A stretch of DNA of 39,031 nucleotides from positions 196,247 through 235,277 of the forward strand of contig BJOX01000330.1 in assembly GCA_009731375.1 (NCBI GenBank). The letters are read 5' to 3'. This DNA is from Paulinella micropora. Taxonomy: Eukaryota; Cercozoa; Imbricatea; Euglyphida. The notes below the pieces were generated by a model, which searched no databases, was not told the origin of the DNA, and saw only the letters and a program-made list of their open reading frames with translations. Below, one piece after another: positions 1-12,310 of this stretch. The position numbers were made by a program, and so were the translations under genes. How positions within the stretch are numbered: position 1 is the stretch's first letter; each line of letters begins with the position of its first letter.

Positions 1-121
1 AGGAGGAGGAGGAGGAGGAGGAGAAGGAGGAAGGAGGAGAAGGAGGAAGAGGAGGAGGAAGAAGAAGAAGAAGAAGAAGAAGAAGAAGAAGAAGAAGAAG
101 AAGAAGAAGAAGAAGAAGAAG

Positions 122-153
<32 letters not shown>

Positions 154-208
154 GAAGAAGGAGGAGGAGGAGGAGGAGGAGGAGGAGGAGGAAGAGGAGA
201 AGAAGAAA
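1..208. repeat. GGA/GAA purine microsatellite
   Basis: Uninterrupted purine strand made of GGA and GAA triplets, the start of a 6.5-kb low-complexity region. No gene is supportable here. Confidence 0.95.
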
Positions 209-254
209 TTACCCTTTCCCTCTGTCGGTTTTCTGAGAACAGCACACAACAAAT

Positions 255-395
255 GGACAAGTAAGTAAGTAAGTACGTAAGCGAGTGAGTGAGGGAGTGA
301 GTGAGTGAGTGAGTAAGTAAGTGAGTAAGTGATTAAGTATTAAGTAAGTAAGTAAGTAGTAAGTAAGTAAGTAAGTAGTAAGTGAGTCAGTGTGC

Positions 396-436
<41 letters not shown>

Positions 437-452
437 GTAAGTGAGTGAGTGC

Positions 453-486
<34 letters not shown>

Positions 487-575
487 TTAAGTAAGTAAGT
501 AGGTAGGTAGGTAAGTAAGTAAGTAAGTAAGTAAGTAAGCAAGCAAGCAAGTAAGTAGTAAGTGAGTCAATGTGC

Positions 576-627
<52 letters not shown>

Positions 628-715
628 GAGTTAGTAAGTAAGTAAGTAAGTAAGTAAGTAGGTAAGTAAGTTAGTAAGTAAGTAGTAAGTAAGTAAGTAA
701 GTAGTAAGTAAGTAG

Positions 716-761
<46 letters not shown>

Positions 762-762
762 G

Positions 763-797
<35 letters not shown>

Positions 798-821
798 TAG
801 TAAGTGAGTGAGTGTGCAAGC

Positions 822-861
<40 letters not shown>

Positions 862-881
862 GAGTGTGCAAGTAAGCAAGC

Positions 882-912
<31 letters not shown>

Positions 913-1190
913 CAAGTAAGTGAGTGAGTGAGTGAGTAAGTAAGTGAGTAAGTGAGTGAGTGAGTGAGTGAGTCAGTAAGTAAGAAAGTAAGTAAGTAAG
1001 TAAATAAGTAAATAAGTAAGTAAGTAAGTGACTGAGTAAGTAAGCGAGTAAGGTAAGTAAGCAAGCAAGTAAGATAGCAAAGTAAATGGTAAAGTGAATA
1101 AGTGAGTAAGTGAGTGAGTGCGCAAGCAAGTAACTAAGTAAGTAAGTACTTAAGCAAGTAACTAAGTAAGCAATCAAACAAAATGAGTCA
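255..1190. repeat. GTAA tetranucleotide microsatellite
   Basis: Roughly 900 bases of GTAA units with frequent GTGA, GCAA and GTAG variants. The Leu/Thr/Tyr-rich open frames on the other strand are artefacts of the repeat. Confidence 0.95.
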
Positions 1191-1203
1191 GCAAACGAAA
1201 GCG

Positions 1204-2545
1204 GATGAGTGATAAATCTTAGCATAACACATCATAACATATCATAACATATAATAACATATCATAACTAACTTGATGAGTGATAAATCTTAGCATAACA
1301 CATCATAACACATCATAACATATCATAACATATCATAACAGATCATAACATATCGTAACATATCGTCATCATATCATCATCATATCATAATATAACATAA
1401 CATAACATAACATAACACAACATAACATAACATAACATGACATGACATGAAATACATAACATAACATGACATAACCAATAACATAACTAATAACATAACA
1501 TACCATAACATAACATACCATAATATAACATAACATAACATAACACAACATAACATAACATAACATAACGTAACGCAACATAACATAACATAACATTACA
1601 GAATATAACATAATATAACATAACATAACATAACATAACATAACATGACATAACATGACATAACATAAAAACATAACCATAAACATAACATGACATAATA
1701 TAACATAAACATAAACATAACATGACATAACATACCATAAACATAAACATATCATATCTTAATCATAACATATCATAACATAACATAACACAACGTAATG
1801 ATAACATAATCATAACATAATCATAACATAACATAATCATAACATAACATAATCATAACATAACATAATCATAACATAACATAATCATAACATAATCATA
1901 ACATAATTAACATAATCATGACATAACATAAGATAACATAAGATAACATAAGATAACATAACATAACATAACATAAACACAAACATAAACATAAACATAA
2001 CATGACATAACAAACATAAACATAAACATAACATGACATGACATAACATAACATAAACATAACATAAACATGAACAAAACATATCATAACCACAACATAT
2101 CATCATCATACATATCATCATCATAACACATCATAATCATAACATATCATAATCATAACATATCATAACACATCATAAATAAACATAAACATAACATGGA
2201 AATGACATAACATAGCATAACATAAACATAACATATCATAATCATAACATATCATAATCATAACATATCACAATCATAACATATCATAATCATCACATAA
2301 ACATAACATGACATGACATCACATAACATAACATAACATAACATCATGTCATAATCATAACATAAACATAAACATTAAAAAAACATGATATTACACAACA
2401 TAACATAAACATAAACATAACGTATCATATCATAAAATAACATAACCATAACATATCATAATCATACCATATCATGATCATAACATATCATATCCATAAC
2501 ATAACATAAACACAAACATAACATATCATAACCATAACATATCAT
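1204..2545. repeat. CATAA pentanucleotide repeat tract
   Basis: About 1.3 kb of CATAA units with interspersed CATAT, CATGA and AATCAT variants. A longer unit (GATGAGTGATAAATCTTAGC plus following CATAA units) occurs twice, near 1204 and 1275, so higher-order duplication is superimposed on the short repeat. No coding sequence is credible. Confidence 0.95.
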
Positions 2546-2722
2546 GTTGTATGTATGTATGTATGTATGTATATGTATGTATGCATGTATGTATGTATGT
2601 ATGATGTATGTATGTGTGTGTGTGTATACCGTGCGAAGCATGCCAAGAGTCTCCAATACCAGTGGATAAAGCTATACATGCATACATACACACACACATA
2701 CATGCATACATACACACATGCA

Positions 2723-2754
<32 letters not shown>

Positions 2755-3235
2755 CATACATACACACATACATACATACATAAATACAAAATACATACAT
2801 ACATACATACATACATACATACATGCATGCATGCATACGTCGTACGTACGTACGTAGGTACATGTTTCCATACACATACGTACATACATACATGCATAAC
2901 ATAACATAACATAACATATCATAACATATCATGACATAACATAACATAACATAACACAACATTACATTACATTACATTTCTTTACATTTCCTTACATTAC
3001 ATTACATTACATTACATTACATTACAATACATAACAATACATTACAATACATTACAATAGAATACAATAAAATACAATACAATACAATACCAATGCCAAT
3101 ACCATACCAATACAATACAATACATCATATACTACATACATACATACATACATACATACATACACACATACATACATAAAGACAGACAGACAGACATACA
3201 TACGTACATACATACGTACGTAAGTATAGAAATAG
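2546..3235. repeat. ACAT/GTAT and TTACA microsatellites with a short unique island
   Basis: GTAT units switch to ACAT units around a unique island (about 2628-2672). TTACA/ATACA pentamers follow at 2945-3125, then further ACAT units. The opposite orientation of GTAT and ACAT on either side of the island makes a large imperfect inverted repeat. Confidence 0.9.
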
Positions 3236-3259
3236 TGAAAGCGAGGCCAAGCGATAGCA

Positions 3260-3295
3260 CATCAATCAATCAATCAATCAATCAATTAATCAATT

Positions 3296-3329
<34 letters not shown>

Positions 3330-3932
3330 CCAATCAATCAACCAATCAACCAACCAACCAACCAACCAACCAACCAACCCAACCACCCACCCACCGACCC
3401 ACCCACCCACCCACCCAACCAACCAACCAACCAACCAATCAATTAATCAATTAATCAATTAATCAATTAATCAACCAACCAACCCACCAACCAACCAACC
3501 AACCAACCAACCAACCAACCAATCAATCAATCAAATCAATCAATCAACCAACCAACCAACCAACCTTCCAACCAACCAACCAACCAACCAATAAATCAAA
3601 TCAATCAATCAACCAACCAACCAACCAACCAACCAATATGACCAATATAATCAATCAATTAATAAACCAATCAACCAATCAACCAACCAACCAACCAACC
3701 ACCCACCCAACCAACCAACCAACCAACCATCCATCCATCCATCTATCCATCCATCCATCCATCCGTCCGTCCGTCCGTCCGTCCATCCATCCATCCGTCC
3801 GTCCGTCCGTCCGTCCATCCATCCATCCATCCATCCATCCATCCATCCATCAATCAATCTATCAATCAATCAACCAACCAACCAACCAACCAACCAACCA
3901 ATCCATCAATCAATCAATCCATCCATCGATCA
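3260..3932. repeat. CAAT / CAAC / CATC tetranucleotide tract
   Basis: Serial blocks of CAAT, CAAC, CACC, CATC and CGTC units that grade into each other by single-base changes. The flanking short segments at about 3231-3246 and 3958-3972 both contain ATAGTGAAAGC, suggesting the tract arose inside, or was duplicated with, an older repeat. Confidence 0.9.
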
Positions 3933-4055
3933 GAAGGGAGGTGTATGTGACCTATAGCAATAGTGAAAGCAAAGCCCAGGGACAGAACATTCTATCAGTA
4001 CCACAAACATAGTATTCATTTATGTATGTATGAATACGTTTTCAAGTTTGTATAT

Positions 4056-4362
4056 TCAGAATGTATGTTATAGATGTTCTGTATGTACGTATGCGTCCCT
4101 TTGCGGACGCCACCACCACCACAATCACTGCCACCACCACAACCACAACCACCACAACCACCACAACCACCACAACCACCACAACCACCACCACCACCAC
4201 CACAACCACCACCACCACCACCACANNNNNNNNNNTCAGAATGTATGTTATAGATGTTCTGTATGTACGTATGCGTCCCTTTGCGGACGCCACCACCACC
4301 ACAATCACTGCCACCACCACAACCACAACCACCACAACCACCACAACCACCACAACCACCAC
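4056..4362. repeat. Duplicated contig end around a 10-N gap
   Basis: The ~127 bases starting at 4056 recur from 4236, immediately after ten Ns at 4226-4235. The copies are identical until they diverge inside the CCA repeat near 4182/4362. This is the signature of two contig ends that overlap in reality but were joined with a nominal gap. It should not be read as a biological tandem duplication. Confidence 0.85.
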
Positions 4363-4549
4363 CAGAACCACCAGAACCACCAGAACCACCACCACAACCA
4401 CCACAACCACCACAACCACCAGCAGCACCACCACCACCACAACCACCACCACGACCACAACCACCATAACCACCACCACAACCACCACCACCACGACCAC
4501 CACGACTACTACCCTGACCACCACCACCATCACCGCCACCACCACCACC

Positions 4550-4603
<54 letters not shown>

Positions 4604-4616
4604 GCTGCTACTGCTG

Positions 4617-4672
<56 letters not shown>

Positions 4673-4743
4673 GCTGCTGCTGCAGCTGCTGCTTCTGCTG
4701 CTGCTACTACTAGTACTACTACTACTACTACTACTACTACTAG

Positions 4744-4792
<49 letters not shown>

Positions 4793-4836
4793 GCCACTAC
4801 TACTATTGCTACTGCTACTACTATTGCTACTGCTAC

Positions 4837-4898
<62 letters not shown>

Positions 4899-5008
4899 AC
4901 TACTAGGACTACTAGTACTACTAGTACTACTAGTACTACTAGTACTGCTAGTACTACTAGTACTACTAGTACTAGTACTAGCACTAGTACTAGTACTAGT
5001 ACTAGTAC

Positions 5009-5010
<2 letters not shown>
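4109..5010. repeat. CCA/CAA, TAC and ACTAGT repeat tract
   Basis: CCA and CAA triplets run to about 4560. TAC triplets with TGC interruptions follow to about 4900, then an ACTAGT-rich segment to 5010. Poly-His, poly-Thr, poly-Val and poly-Ser open frames over this tract are repeat artefacts. Confidence 0.95.
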
Positions 5011-5050
<40 letters not shown>

Positions 5051-5196
5051 GAGAGAAAGCGAGAGAGAGAGAGAGAGAGTGACTGTGTCTGTGTGGCTGT
5101 GTCTGTATGTCTGCGTGTGTGTGTGTGTGTTTTTGAGAGAGAACAACCTCTAATGTCAGCCCCAGACCGAAACAGCAAGCCACAATGATCACCGTC

Positions 5197-5250
<54 letters not shown>

Positions 5251-5260
5251 AAATAACTAT
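5010..5260. repeat. GA and GT dinucleotide tracts
   Basis: Two GA blocks (5010-5080 and 5199-5249) are separated by a GT-rich stretch and a ~60-base unique island at 5138-5198. No gene seen. Confidence 0.95.
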
Positions 5261-5280
5261 CAGACGGCAAGCGGAAATAC

Positions 5281-5622
5281 GCATACATACATACATACAT
5301 ACATACATACATAACATACATAACATACATAACATACATACATACATACATACATGCATACATATACACACATACATACACACATACATACATTGAATAC
5401 ATACATTACATACATACATACATACATACATACATGCATACATACATACATACATACATACATACATACATACATACGTACGTACGTACGTACCTCCTGA
5501 CATGCCTTGCATGTATGTATGTATGTATGTATGTACGTACGCACGTGTACGTACGTACGTACGTACGTACATACATACATACATACATACATACATACAT
5601 ACATACAAGACATGTCAGGAGG
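5281..5622. repeat. ACAT microsatellite containing a large inverted repeat
   Basis: ACAT/ACGT units surround a palindromic arrangement. CCTCCTGACATG (5493-5504) is mirrored by CATGTCAGGAGG (5611-5622), and the sequence between switches from GTAT to ACAT orientation. The unique 12-base arms show that this is a genuine inverted duplication rather than chance symmetry of the microsatellite. Confidence 0.8.
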
Positions 5623-5750
5623 CGAACATGTGCTAAAAGTTCGGGAAATCAGAGAGAGAGAGAGAGAGACGTTGAGGAGGGCGTCCACTCCGGCCATGCC
5701 CACTGTGGCTAGGCTGCATGTGTTATCTGTCCATACACAACAACACCCAA

Positions 5751-5850
5751 CGTTTTTTTTTTTTTGTTTTTTTTTTTTTTTGTTGTTGTTGCTGTTGTTG
5801 TTGCTGTTGTTGTTGTTGTATTGTTGTTGTTTTTTCTCTTTCTTACTTTT
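5751..5850. repeat. T-rich and TTG tract
   Basis: Homopolymer T runs followed by TTG triplets. Low complexity only. Confidence 0.9.
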
Positions 5851-5874
5851 CCTACTTTTTTCATGCGAGACGAG

Positions 5875-6317
<443 letters not shown>

Positions 6318-6318
<1 letters not shown>

Positions 6319-6575
6319 ACTAGGTAGGTATGTAGGTGGGTAGGGTAGATAGGTAGGCAGGCAGACAGGTAGGTAGGCAGGCAGACAGGTAGGTAGGCAG
6401 GCAGCAGGTAGGTAGAGGTAGGTAGGTAGGTAGGTAGGTAGGTAGGCAGGCAGGTAGGTAGGTAGGTAGGTAGGTAGGTAGGTAGGTAGGTAGGTCGGTA
6501 GGTCGGTAGGTAGGTGGGTAGGTAGGTAGGTAGGTCAAGGATAGGTAGGTAGGGTAGATAGATAGGTAGGTGAGT
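6318..6575. repeat. TAGG tetranucleotide tract
   Basis: TAGG units with CAGG and TCGG variants. This is the end of the main low-complexity block. Confidence 0.95.
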
Positions 6576-7769
6576 CACTGCATGAGAAAGGAGAGGGTGG
6601 ATTGCTGACCCCGGACTGGTAGGCCTGCTCCAGGACACGATTCAACATCTCCTCATTAGACTTCTCTCTCTCGTGCCTTGTGAACGTCCCCATGTCACGT
6701 CCCACACATTTCATCGCTCTAGTAACACAACAAAGACAAACTCAAACGCAAAGCCAAGCAAAACTAACTGAAAACGGGAAGGAGGTAAGCAAAAATGTGA
6801 ATTATCGGCTTTCAGGGTTCAGTTTTTCTAGTTCGTCTCAAGTAATTCCTCCCTCACCCTCGCCTCAAGCGCTACCTATTACCCGATTTTTCATTTTGCC
6901 ACCGATTTGTGGGAAAATTGGCATCCGTCCAAGCAGGAAAGGCATCTATTGTGCTCCGACCGTCTCAATTAGTAGTCATCGGCGCGCTGACTCCAGGTCC
7001 CTTCTCAGTACTCTTCTCGGGAGGGGGGAAGCGCCATTCTGCCACAGTGGCAGTGTGGTAAAACTTAGACCTGCCAACGTACGGCAATTCAGGGAAAAAT
7101 ATATCTGTAATATATTAAACTAGTTAAACTAGTTAAATACTAGAAATATCTGTTTTAACCCTAGCTAGATAGTAACAGTGCCGGGGTAAATATAATAAAC
7201 GTGAAAATTAAAAAAAACATCGACATCATGAAAGCAGTTTCAGCCATCGAAAAACAGTGCAGCCTTGCAATTTTGGCTCGAGCAAGTGATTTTATTAACA
7301 TATTTTCCGGAACTGATGTCTCAAACGCGCTCCAATTGCAAGTACTAGTACAGGTGGAAACTAGGATGAAACTAGAAGAAAATTCTTATACTAATTAATT
7401 ATAAACATGTCAGGCTAGGAGGCACGAAAACGTTCAGGCAAAATTCAAACCCTAGAAACAATAAAACAAAATTATCAATTTACTAGATTTAATGAAAAAA
7501 TACTTTCTAAAATATAACATATTTCAAAAACAGTGCCAGAATCCAAGTGCATTGCTGGGTAGCAGCGGGAAGAGCGGGGTGGCTCCGGCATGATCATCGT
7601 GATCATGTCATGCCCTAGCTATAGATGCAAACATTTATGTCACTCTTCGGAGCAGAAGGAACCCTCGATCGCGAGCTTCGCGGTAAAGCAATATATCCTG
7701 CTTGTCACAATCGCCTTCTTCTATGCCGCAGGTGTAACCACATTGATATCTATCGTACTAATCAGTGCA
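6576..7769. other. Unique sequence, no recognisable gene
   Basis: About 1.2 kb of ordinary-complexity sequence, AT-rich from about 7090 to 7540. Short open frames are present (6680-7123 plus, 7201-7398 plus, 7590-7775 plus). None shows a recognisable domain, and a Ser/Pro-rich or random composition gives no reason to call them genes. Confidence 0.5.
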
Positions 7770-8658
7770 ATCTAACAGCTTTTTGCCGATCTTGAATAGC
7801 AATTTGTGAACCGCGGCCGTGCTGTTGCGCATGCATTTCTGGCAAATAGCACTGTCAAACTCCCGCACGTTAAAAAGGATCTCACACACGCAGCAGGTGG
7901 TGTGGACAGAAGACTTTCCCCTCCAATGTAACCTTTCTTTTTAAGGGTCTTGTCGACCTCCCCGGGGTCATCATCTTCCGAGTCTTTCTTCTTTTTCCTC
8001 CTCCTTCCCCTCAGGGAGCTCTTCTTCAGCTGCTTCCTTGCGCTCCAGAAACTTGCGGACACGATCCTTGGCGTTTTGAACCTGACCAGCATCAATGTCC
8101 AAGAAGTTGCGGAAAATTTGGCCTGGAGAGCGCCGATGACTTCCTAGCCAGAGCCCATGCAAGCAATCAACACCCTGCTCTGCGGGGGAAATACATCAGA
8201 GAGGATTCGTTTGGATAACTCTGTGGGTTTTTCAAACACGTTGGCTCGTTCCTCCGGTTGCACAGTAACTTTCTGTTTTCTGGTTGGGATAGGAACAGTG
8301 CAAAGGTTGTGACGATCCAGCGGGCTCCTGGCGAGATTGAGCGTAAATACATTCTGGGATGGGTAGAACGCAACCGTGACGCACTCCACTGCCTTAATCC
8401 ACTTCTGGACGTGTCCCTGGTAGTTGTGTTTCTCCTTGTACCAGAACACATGCTCGATTGTGCTGTAGCCACACTGCTGCAAAGCTTCGACCAAGAGGTT
8501 GTACTGAGACAGATGGTGATGGAAAACGACGGCGCGCCTGTTAACATTGCAGACAAAACCGAACTTGTTCAGCAATTTGACGACCCTGTCCTTGTTGATT
8601 TCAGTAGTGTCAGCAAGAAGTTTGGAAATGTTGTAAGGAATGTTAGCGTAGAGCAGGT

Positions 8659-8749
8659 CTGGAACAAACAAGACACAAACACAAGGAATGAAGACAAGAA
8701 AAAAAACAAAATATTGTATATTTTAAATTGAGGGAAAGGTCAGGGAGAC
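8659..8749 (-). other. Predicted spliceosomal intron (91 bp)
   Basis: Read on the minus strand, it begins GTCTCC after ...GGCAACTTTG and ends in a pyrimidine-rich TTGTTTGTTCCAG. Removing it creates a GAC codon and joins the frame LVHGNF to DLLYANIPY, which is the methyltransferase catalytic loop. This restored logic is the main reason to believe the intron. Confidence 0.65.
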
Positions 8750-8855
8750 CAAAGTTGCCATGCACGAGATCAACGTTGGAGGCCATGTTGAATATTTCTT
8801 GAACCAGAATCTTAGCGTTGCCGAAATTGATATGCTGATTTTCAGAGATGGATGT

Positions 8856-8925
8856 CTATTAAAAACGAAAAGAAAAAGAAATCAAAACAAGTCCTCACGA
8901 GCATAAAAACAAGAGGTCTCAGAAC
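8856..8925 (-). other. Predicted spliceosomal intron (70 bp)
   Basis: On the minus strand it runs from GTTCTG after CCACAG to TTTTTAATAG before ACATCC. It is phase 0 and joins EEVKQPQ to TSISENQHINFG. A shorter alternative donor (GTGAGG, near 8901) is possible. Confidence 0.55.
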
Positions 8926-9409
8926 CTGTGGCTGTTTAACTTCTTCGCCAGATGCACATTTGAGTGCTGCCTGGATCCAGGTCTTCACGTACGATTCCAG
9001 GTTCTGAGGGAGAGCGTGGTCCTTCTTTTTCTTCAAGTAGGATGTTCACAGTGTGACTAAGGATTTTCTTGCCTGCTTCGTCGTCAAGCTGTGGGACGAA
9101 TTCAACAAGGACCTCCCAGTTCTTGGAGACGTACTTGCAGTCGATTTCGAAAACCCCCATGTTTTCAGCAAGGTCCAGGATCATGTCTTGCAACGAGATG
9201 AGGCAGACGTACTTCTTCTGCTGCAGAAAAAATTCTTCATGGTTTCCTTCACTTCACCCTGCTTGCCACCTTGAGGTCCTCAATTAATTCTTGCATTTCT
9301 TGAACTAGACAGGGCTTGTCCTTGCAGATCCAGTGAAGTTCGTTGATGCTGTCGATGATTGCCTGGTTCTTATGCATGTCATCGCGAACGCCACCAGGGG
9401 AAAGAAGCT

Positions 9410-9697
9410 TTAACTAACACTTCCAAAGATCACCGGTGTTCGAAGAGACGTAAGTCCACATGGAACCGAAAGTCTGCAAGGCGATGTTGTGGGAAAGTGC
9501 GAAGTCCTTTTCCATGTGGTCAGAAAATTGTTGACGGAAGCATCCTTCTGGTCCCTGACACGAGCAATTCCAGCGTAACCTTGATCGTGCGCAGAAATGC
9601 AGTTTTCACCGAATGTGTTTTTACGGTGGACGTCAGCAACAACGTTCTCGAAGGCGCCAAGAAAACTGACGGATGCACGACCTGTACCGTCCCTCAC
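9410..9697 (-). pseudogene. Conserved-looking broken frame, function unknown
   Basis: The segment reads GAFENVVADVHRKNTFGENC... and then RDQKDASVNNF in one frame. Around 9530 the protein-like sequence moves to another frame (FSDHMEKDFALSHNIALQTF). Such a frame change without an obvious intron suggests decay. Its position between the coiled-coil ORF and the methyltransferase-like exons, on the same strand, suggests one original gene. No family recognised. Confidence 0.35.
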
Positions 9698-9701
9698 AGT
9701 G

Positions 9702-10286
9702 CTACTCCCTTAGCGCTACGAGCTTCTCCTGCATTTCTTCTTTCCCATATTCCAATGCATCAAGCAGTTTCCTCTTCTTCGCGTATATCTCCCACATTTG
9801 TTCCGCCTGTTTGTATATGTCCATCCCAATCCTTATTTCCCCTTCCCCAAATAGTTCCGAATCTGGGAACCCCTCTTCCTCGATCCATGCCTCCTCCCAA
9901 TAGCTCTTCTTCTCCTTCTCCTCTTTCCATTCTTCCAACCTCTTCTTTCTCGTCTCCGCCACCTTCTTTTCCCTCAAAGAGCATAGTTTCTCGAAACCCT
10001 GCCATACCTCTACATGCTCTTGATGTTTCTTTGAGCAAACTATGGCCTGCTTCGATCCTGACTTCCGTGTGGAAAAAGTGGCAGCCGTCTCAGCGATAGT
10101 CTTCAACCGATCTCTGATACCGTAGACATTCTTGTCGATCCTGCATCCCCCCTCGTTCCACAGCGTGTCGTCGTCAATGTCGTCCTCTGACATGCCCTTG
10201 TTCTTCGCCTCCTTGACTGGTCCTTGACCAGACGCCTCTCCCTTCTCTGCTTTTCCTTTTCCTTCTCCCTGATCGTTCGAGGCCAT
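9702..10286 (-). CDS. Charged coiled-coil ORF, unknown function
   Basis: The frame is open further upstream, but the Met at 10286 (MASNDQGEGKGK) is the more natural start, giving about 194 residues. The N-terminus is Gly/Lys/Glu-rich. The remainder is strongly charged with long Lys/Glu/Arg helices (for example AETRKKRLEEWKEEKEKK), consistent with coiled coil. No domain recognised. It lies just upstream of the methyltransferase-like frames on the same strand and may be their first exon or a separate gene of the same mobile element. It could equally be host. Confidence 0.4.
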   Translation of the reverse strand: MASNDQGEGKGKAEKGEASGQGPVKEAKNKGMSEDDIDDDTLWNEGGCRIDKNVYGIRDRLKTIAETAATFSTRKSGSKQAIVCSKKHQEHVEVWQGFEKLCSLREKKVAETRKKRLEEWKEEKEKKSYWEEAWIEEEGFPDSELFGEGEIRIGMDIYKQAEQMWEIYAKKRKLLDALEYGKEEMQEKLVALRE

Positions 10287-10299
10287 AATAGTGTCACAC

Positions 10300-11640
10300 A
10301 CACACCTAAAGTAGGGGCAAAAGTTCCCATTATCCCTCCCGTGTCGCACATCAATACCCCCTATACCCCATGTCCTTTTCCCAATCTTCTTCAAATCCCA
10401 CACCCCCTTCAAGTTCCCCTTCAAGTCTTCCAACTCTATTTTTCCCCTTTCCTTGCCCCTTCAAGTTCCCATACATCCCTTTACTCACTTCTGTCTCGTG
10501 ATAGCATGTCCCTTCCATCCAAGCCGTCATCAGGTATGTGATATGGCTAAAATCGCCAGTAGTCTCTCTCTTGTAAAAAGTCCGCAAATACACCCAAAAA
10601 TTCTCCCTTTGAGTTGTCATGGTTCTGTCGTCTTTTGTCCGCTATACCCGTCGCCTTTGTCGCCCCCGTTTTGCGTCATGATGGCATCGTCTTACCCCCT
10701 CCAGAAATCCCCCTTATCCTATGAATTCCGACCCCCTTGCAAGTTCCCCTTACAGACCCCATCCCCCTTTCATACTCCGGATCCCCTGATATGTATGTAT
10801 GTATGTATGTATGTACGTATGTATGCATGTTATATATGCTATGTGTGTACGTACGTGTACATGTATTTATGGCAGTGTATTATATATATGTATATGTATG
10901 TATGTGCATATATATGTATTTTCTTTATATATGTATAAATGTTAACGTTGTATGTATGTGGTTGTATTTATAATATTTATTTTGCACATATGGTTGTGTG
11001 CTTGCGGGGGGCTATGTGGGGGAGGGATGCATGGTTTGGCCTACAATGGTAGTGAGATTAGCATGTCACGGGTATGTGATCCTTATTCAATTGGCTACAT
11101 GCCCGAGGCGTGCTAAGCTCTTCTTCCTTGTATGAGCCGCGCCTTATGTGCATCTTCCCTTCATAAGTCGTCAGTAGAAATCCGCCTGCTTGTTTCCTCA
11201 TTCCGAAAAAGTGGTCCCCCCTTACCCCCCATCACCTACCGACATGTCCATCCCACACAGTGCTTGTTCCATCACCTTCCCCATGCCAATTTCCGCAAGT
11301 TAAATTCCTCTCATCGCCTTCCGTTATGTCTATTCTCTCTTCACCAAACCTCCATGTCCCCAAATATGTCCCGGGCCTTCCCGAACAAAACCCTTCGTCT
11401 TCTGTGTCAGTTTCCGAACCCCTTCAACCCAAGTCTTCATGACACATGAACTCTCAGCCCCCAAAACCCACCAAAAACACCGTAAAACACCAACCCATGA
11501 TAAAGCAAGCGCAAATTTTATATGTCTGAACAGTTTTCCATAAATTTTCCCATGTTCTGTGAGAGAGTGTCCCTGACCCGAAGCTGTGTGCCACAGGAAC
11601 CCACGCCCCATCAGCAAACAAACCGAAAACAGCACACTCC
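10300..11640. other. No recognisable gene; degenerate pyrimidine-rich repeats
   Basis: The plus strand is C/T-rich, with several degenerate copies of a TTCAAGTTCCCCTT-like unit between 10388 and 10755. A GTAT microsatellite lies at about 10795-10960. ORFs over the region (for example 10453-10938, 11132-11449 plus; 11330-11686 minus) have no domain-like features. Confidence 0.5.
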
Positions 11641-11838
11641 CAATGTACAATTTTATTAATAATAGTATTTGGTCATACCGGCCCACCCCAAGGACAATTA
11701 CCTATTTTACCTATATCACTCTAAGTGTAACGGTGAATTCAAAGCTTTGGCGGTTTGGGGTTGTGGCGCTTAGTGACGTGTCAGTATTATCGTTCATCTC
11801 TAAATAAAAGTAAAGTACGACCCTCTCGTTGTCCAGTG
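11641..11838 (+). repeat. Left copy of ~200-bp direct repeat
   Basis: Nearly identical to 14598-14804, with a few substitutions and short indels. Both copies start CAATG(T/A)ACAATTTTATTAA and end TTGTCCAGTG. The pair brackets a Gag-like remnant 2.8 kb long, so they may be degenerate long terminal repeats of a non-autonomous retroelement. Clear TG...CA termini, a primer-binding site and target duplications were not found. Confidence 0.75.
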
Positions 11839-12310
11839 GGTTATGGGCCTTGGCAGCGCTTAAATCTGCACTGCAAGCAAGGAAGGAGACCATCGCCGAC
11901 TGGGAGGCGACCGTCTACAAAGGGTGGTGTCATTCCTGTAATTGACACATAAAAAGGGAAGCTTTCGCAACCCTGTGGCTCAGTTTTGAACGCATAGTAC
12001 CTGTCCCCGTTTTTTGTTAGGTGAGGCACCGGCGTCGGGGTAAAGAGGCAAAAACTAGAAGCACATCGGACACTGCCAACTGGTCTGCTCAAAGAAAAAC
12101 AACCGTAAGACCTCAATGAGTCTCAGCACTCTCAGAGGCACAGACAAAAGCAGAGAGAAAAAGAAGTCACGGCGAAAGGACAATAAGACGAGAGTACCCC
12201 GTTCAAGGCATTTCAACGAGAGACGATTTTGGCCCTGGGGGCAAAAGGACTTGAGGGGGCACTCAAGACCCCAGAAGAACACCTTAGGCTTGTTCATGAG
12301 AATAATGTAA

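Larger units (their letters stand above)
7780..9400 (-). pseudogene. Methyltransferase-like gene with introns, probably decayed
   Basis: The frame at 8144-8658 begins, after a splice acceptor, with DLLYANIPYNIS. This resembles the catalytic (D/N/S)PPY loop of N6-adenine/N4-cytosine DNA methyltransferases. It ends with a KPTELSKRIL segment and VLIACMGSG, resembling the FxGSG AdoMet-binding motif. Two introns can be read, at 8659-8749 and 8856-8925. Both are GT-AG, and splicing joins frames smoothly (QPQ to TSISENQ, and GNF to DLLYA). Downstream, LDIDAGQVQNAKDRVRKFL (near 8040-8110) looks like the motif after the AdoMet loop, but a TAG and a frame change separate it from the GSG motif. A CxC...CxxC zinc-finger-like segment lies near 7810-7905. 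Upstream exons (8926-9300) are acidic and unrecognised. This may be a host gene, but I favour a decayed mobile-element gene. The substrate is unknown. Confidence 0.5.

Noticed and set aside
3260-3932. Possible CRISPR-like or minisatellite array
   Set aside because: Units are four bases long with no unique spacers; it is an ordinary microsatellite.
4056-4362. Apparent tandem duplication in the CCA tract
   Set aside because: The copies abut a nominal 10-N gap and diverge inside the simple repeat, so an unmerged contig overlap is the simpler explanation.
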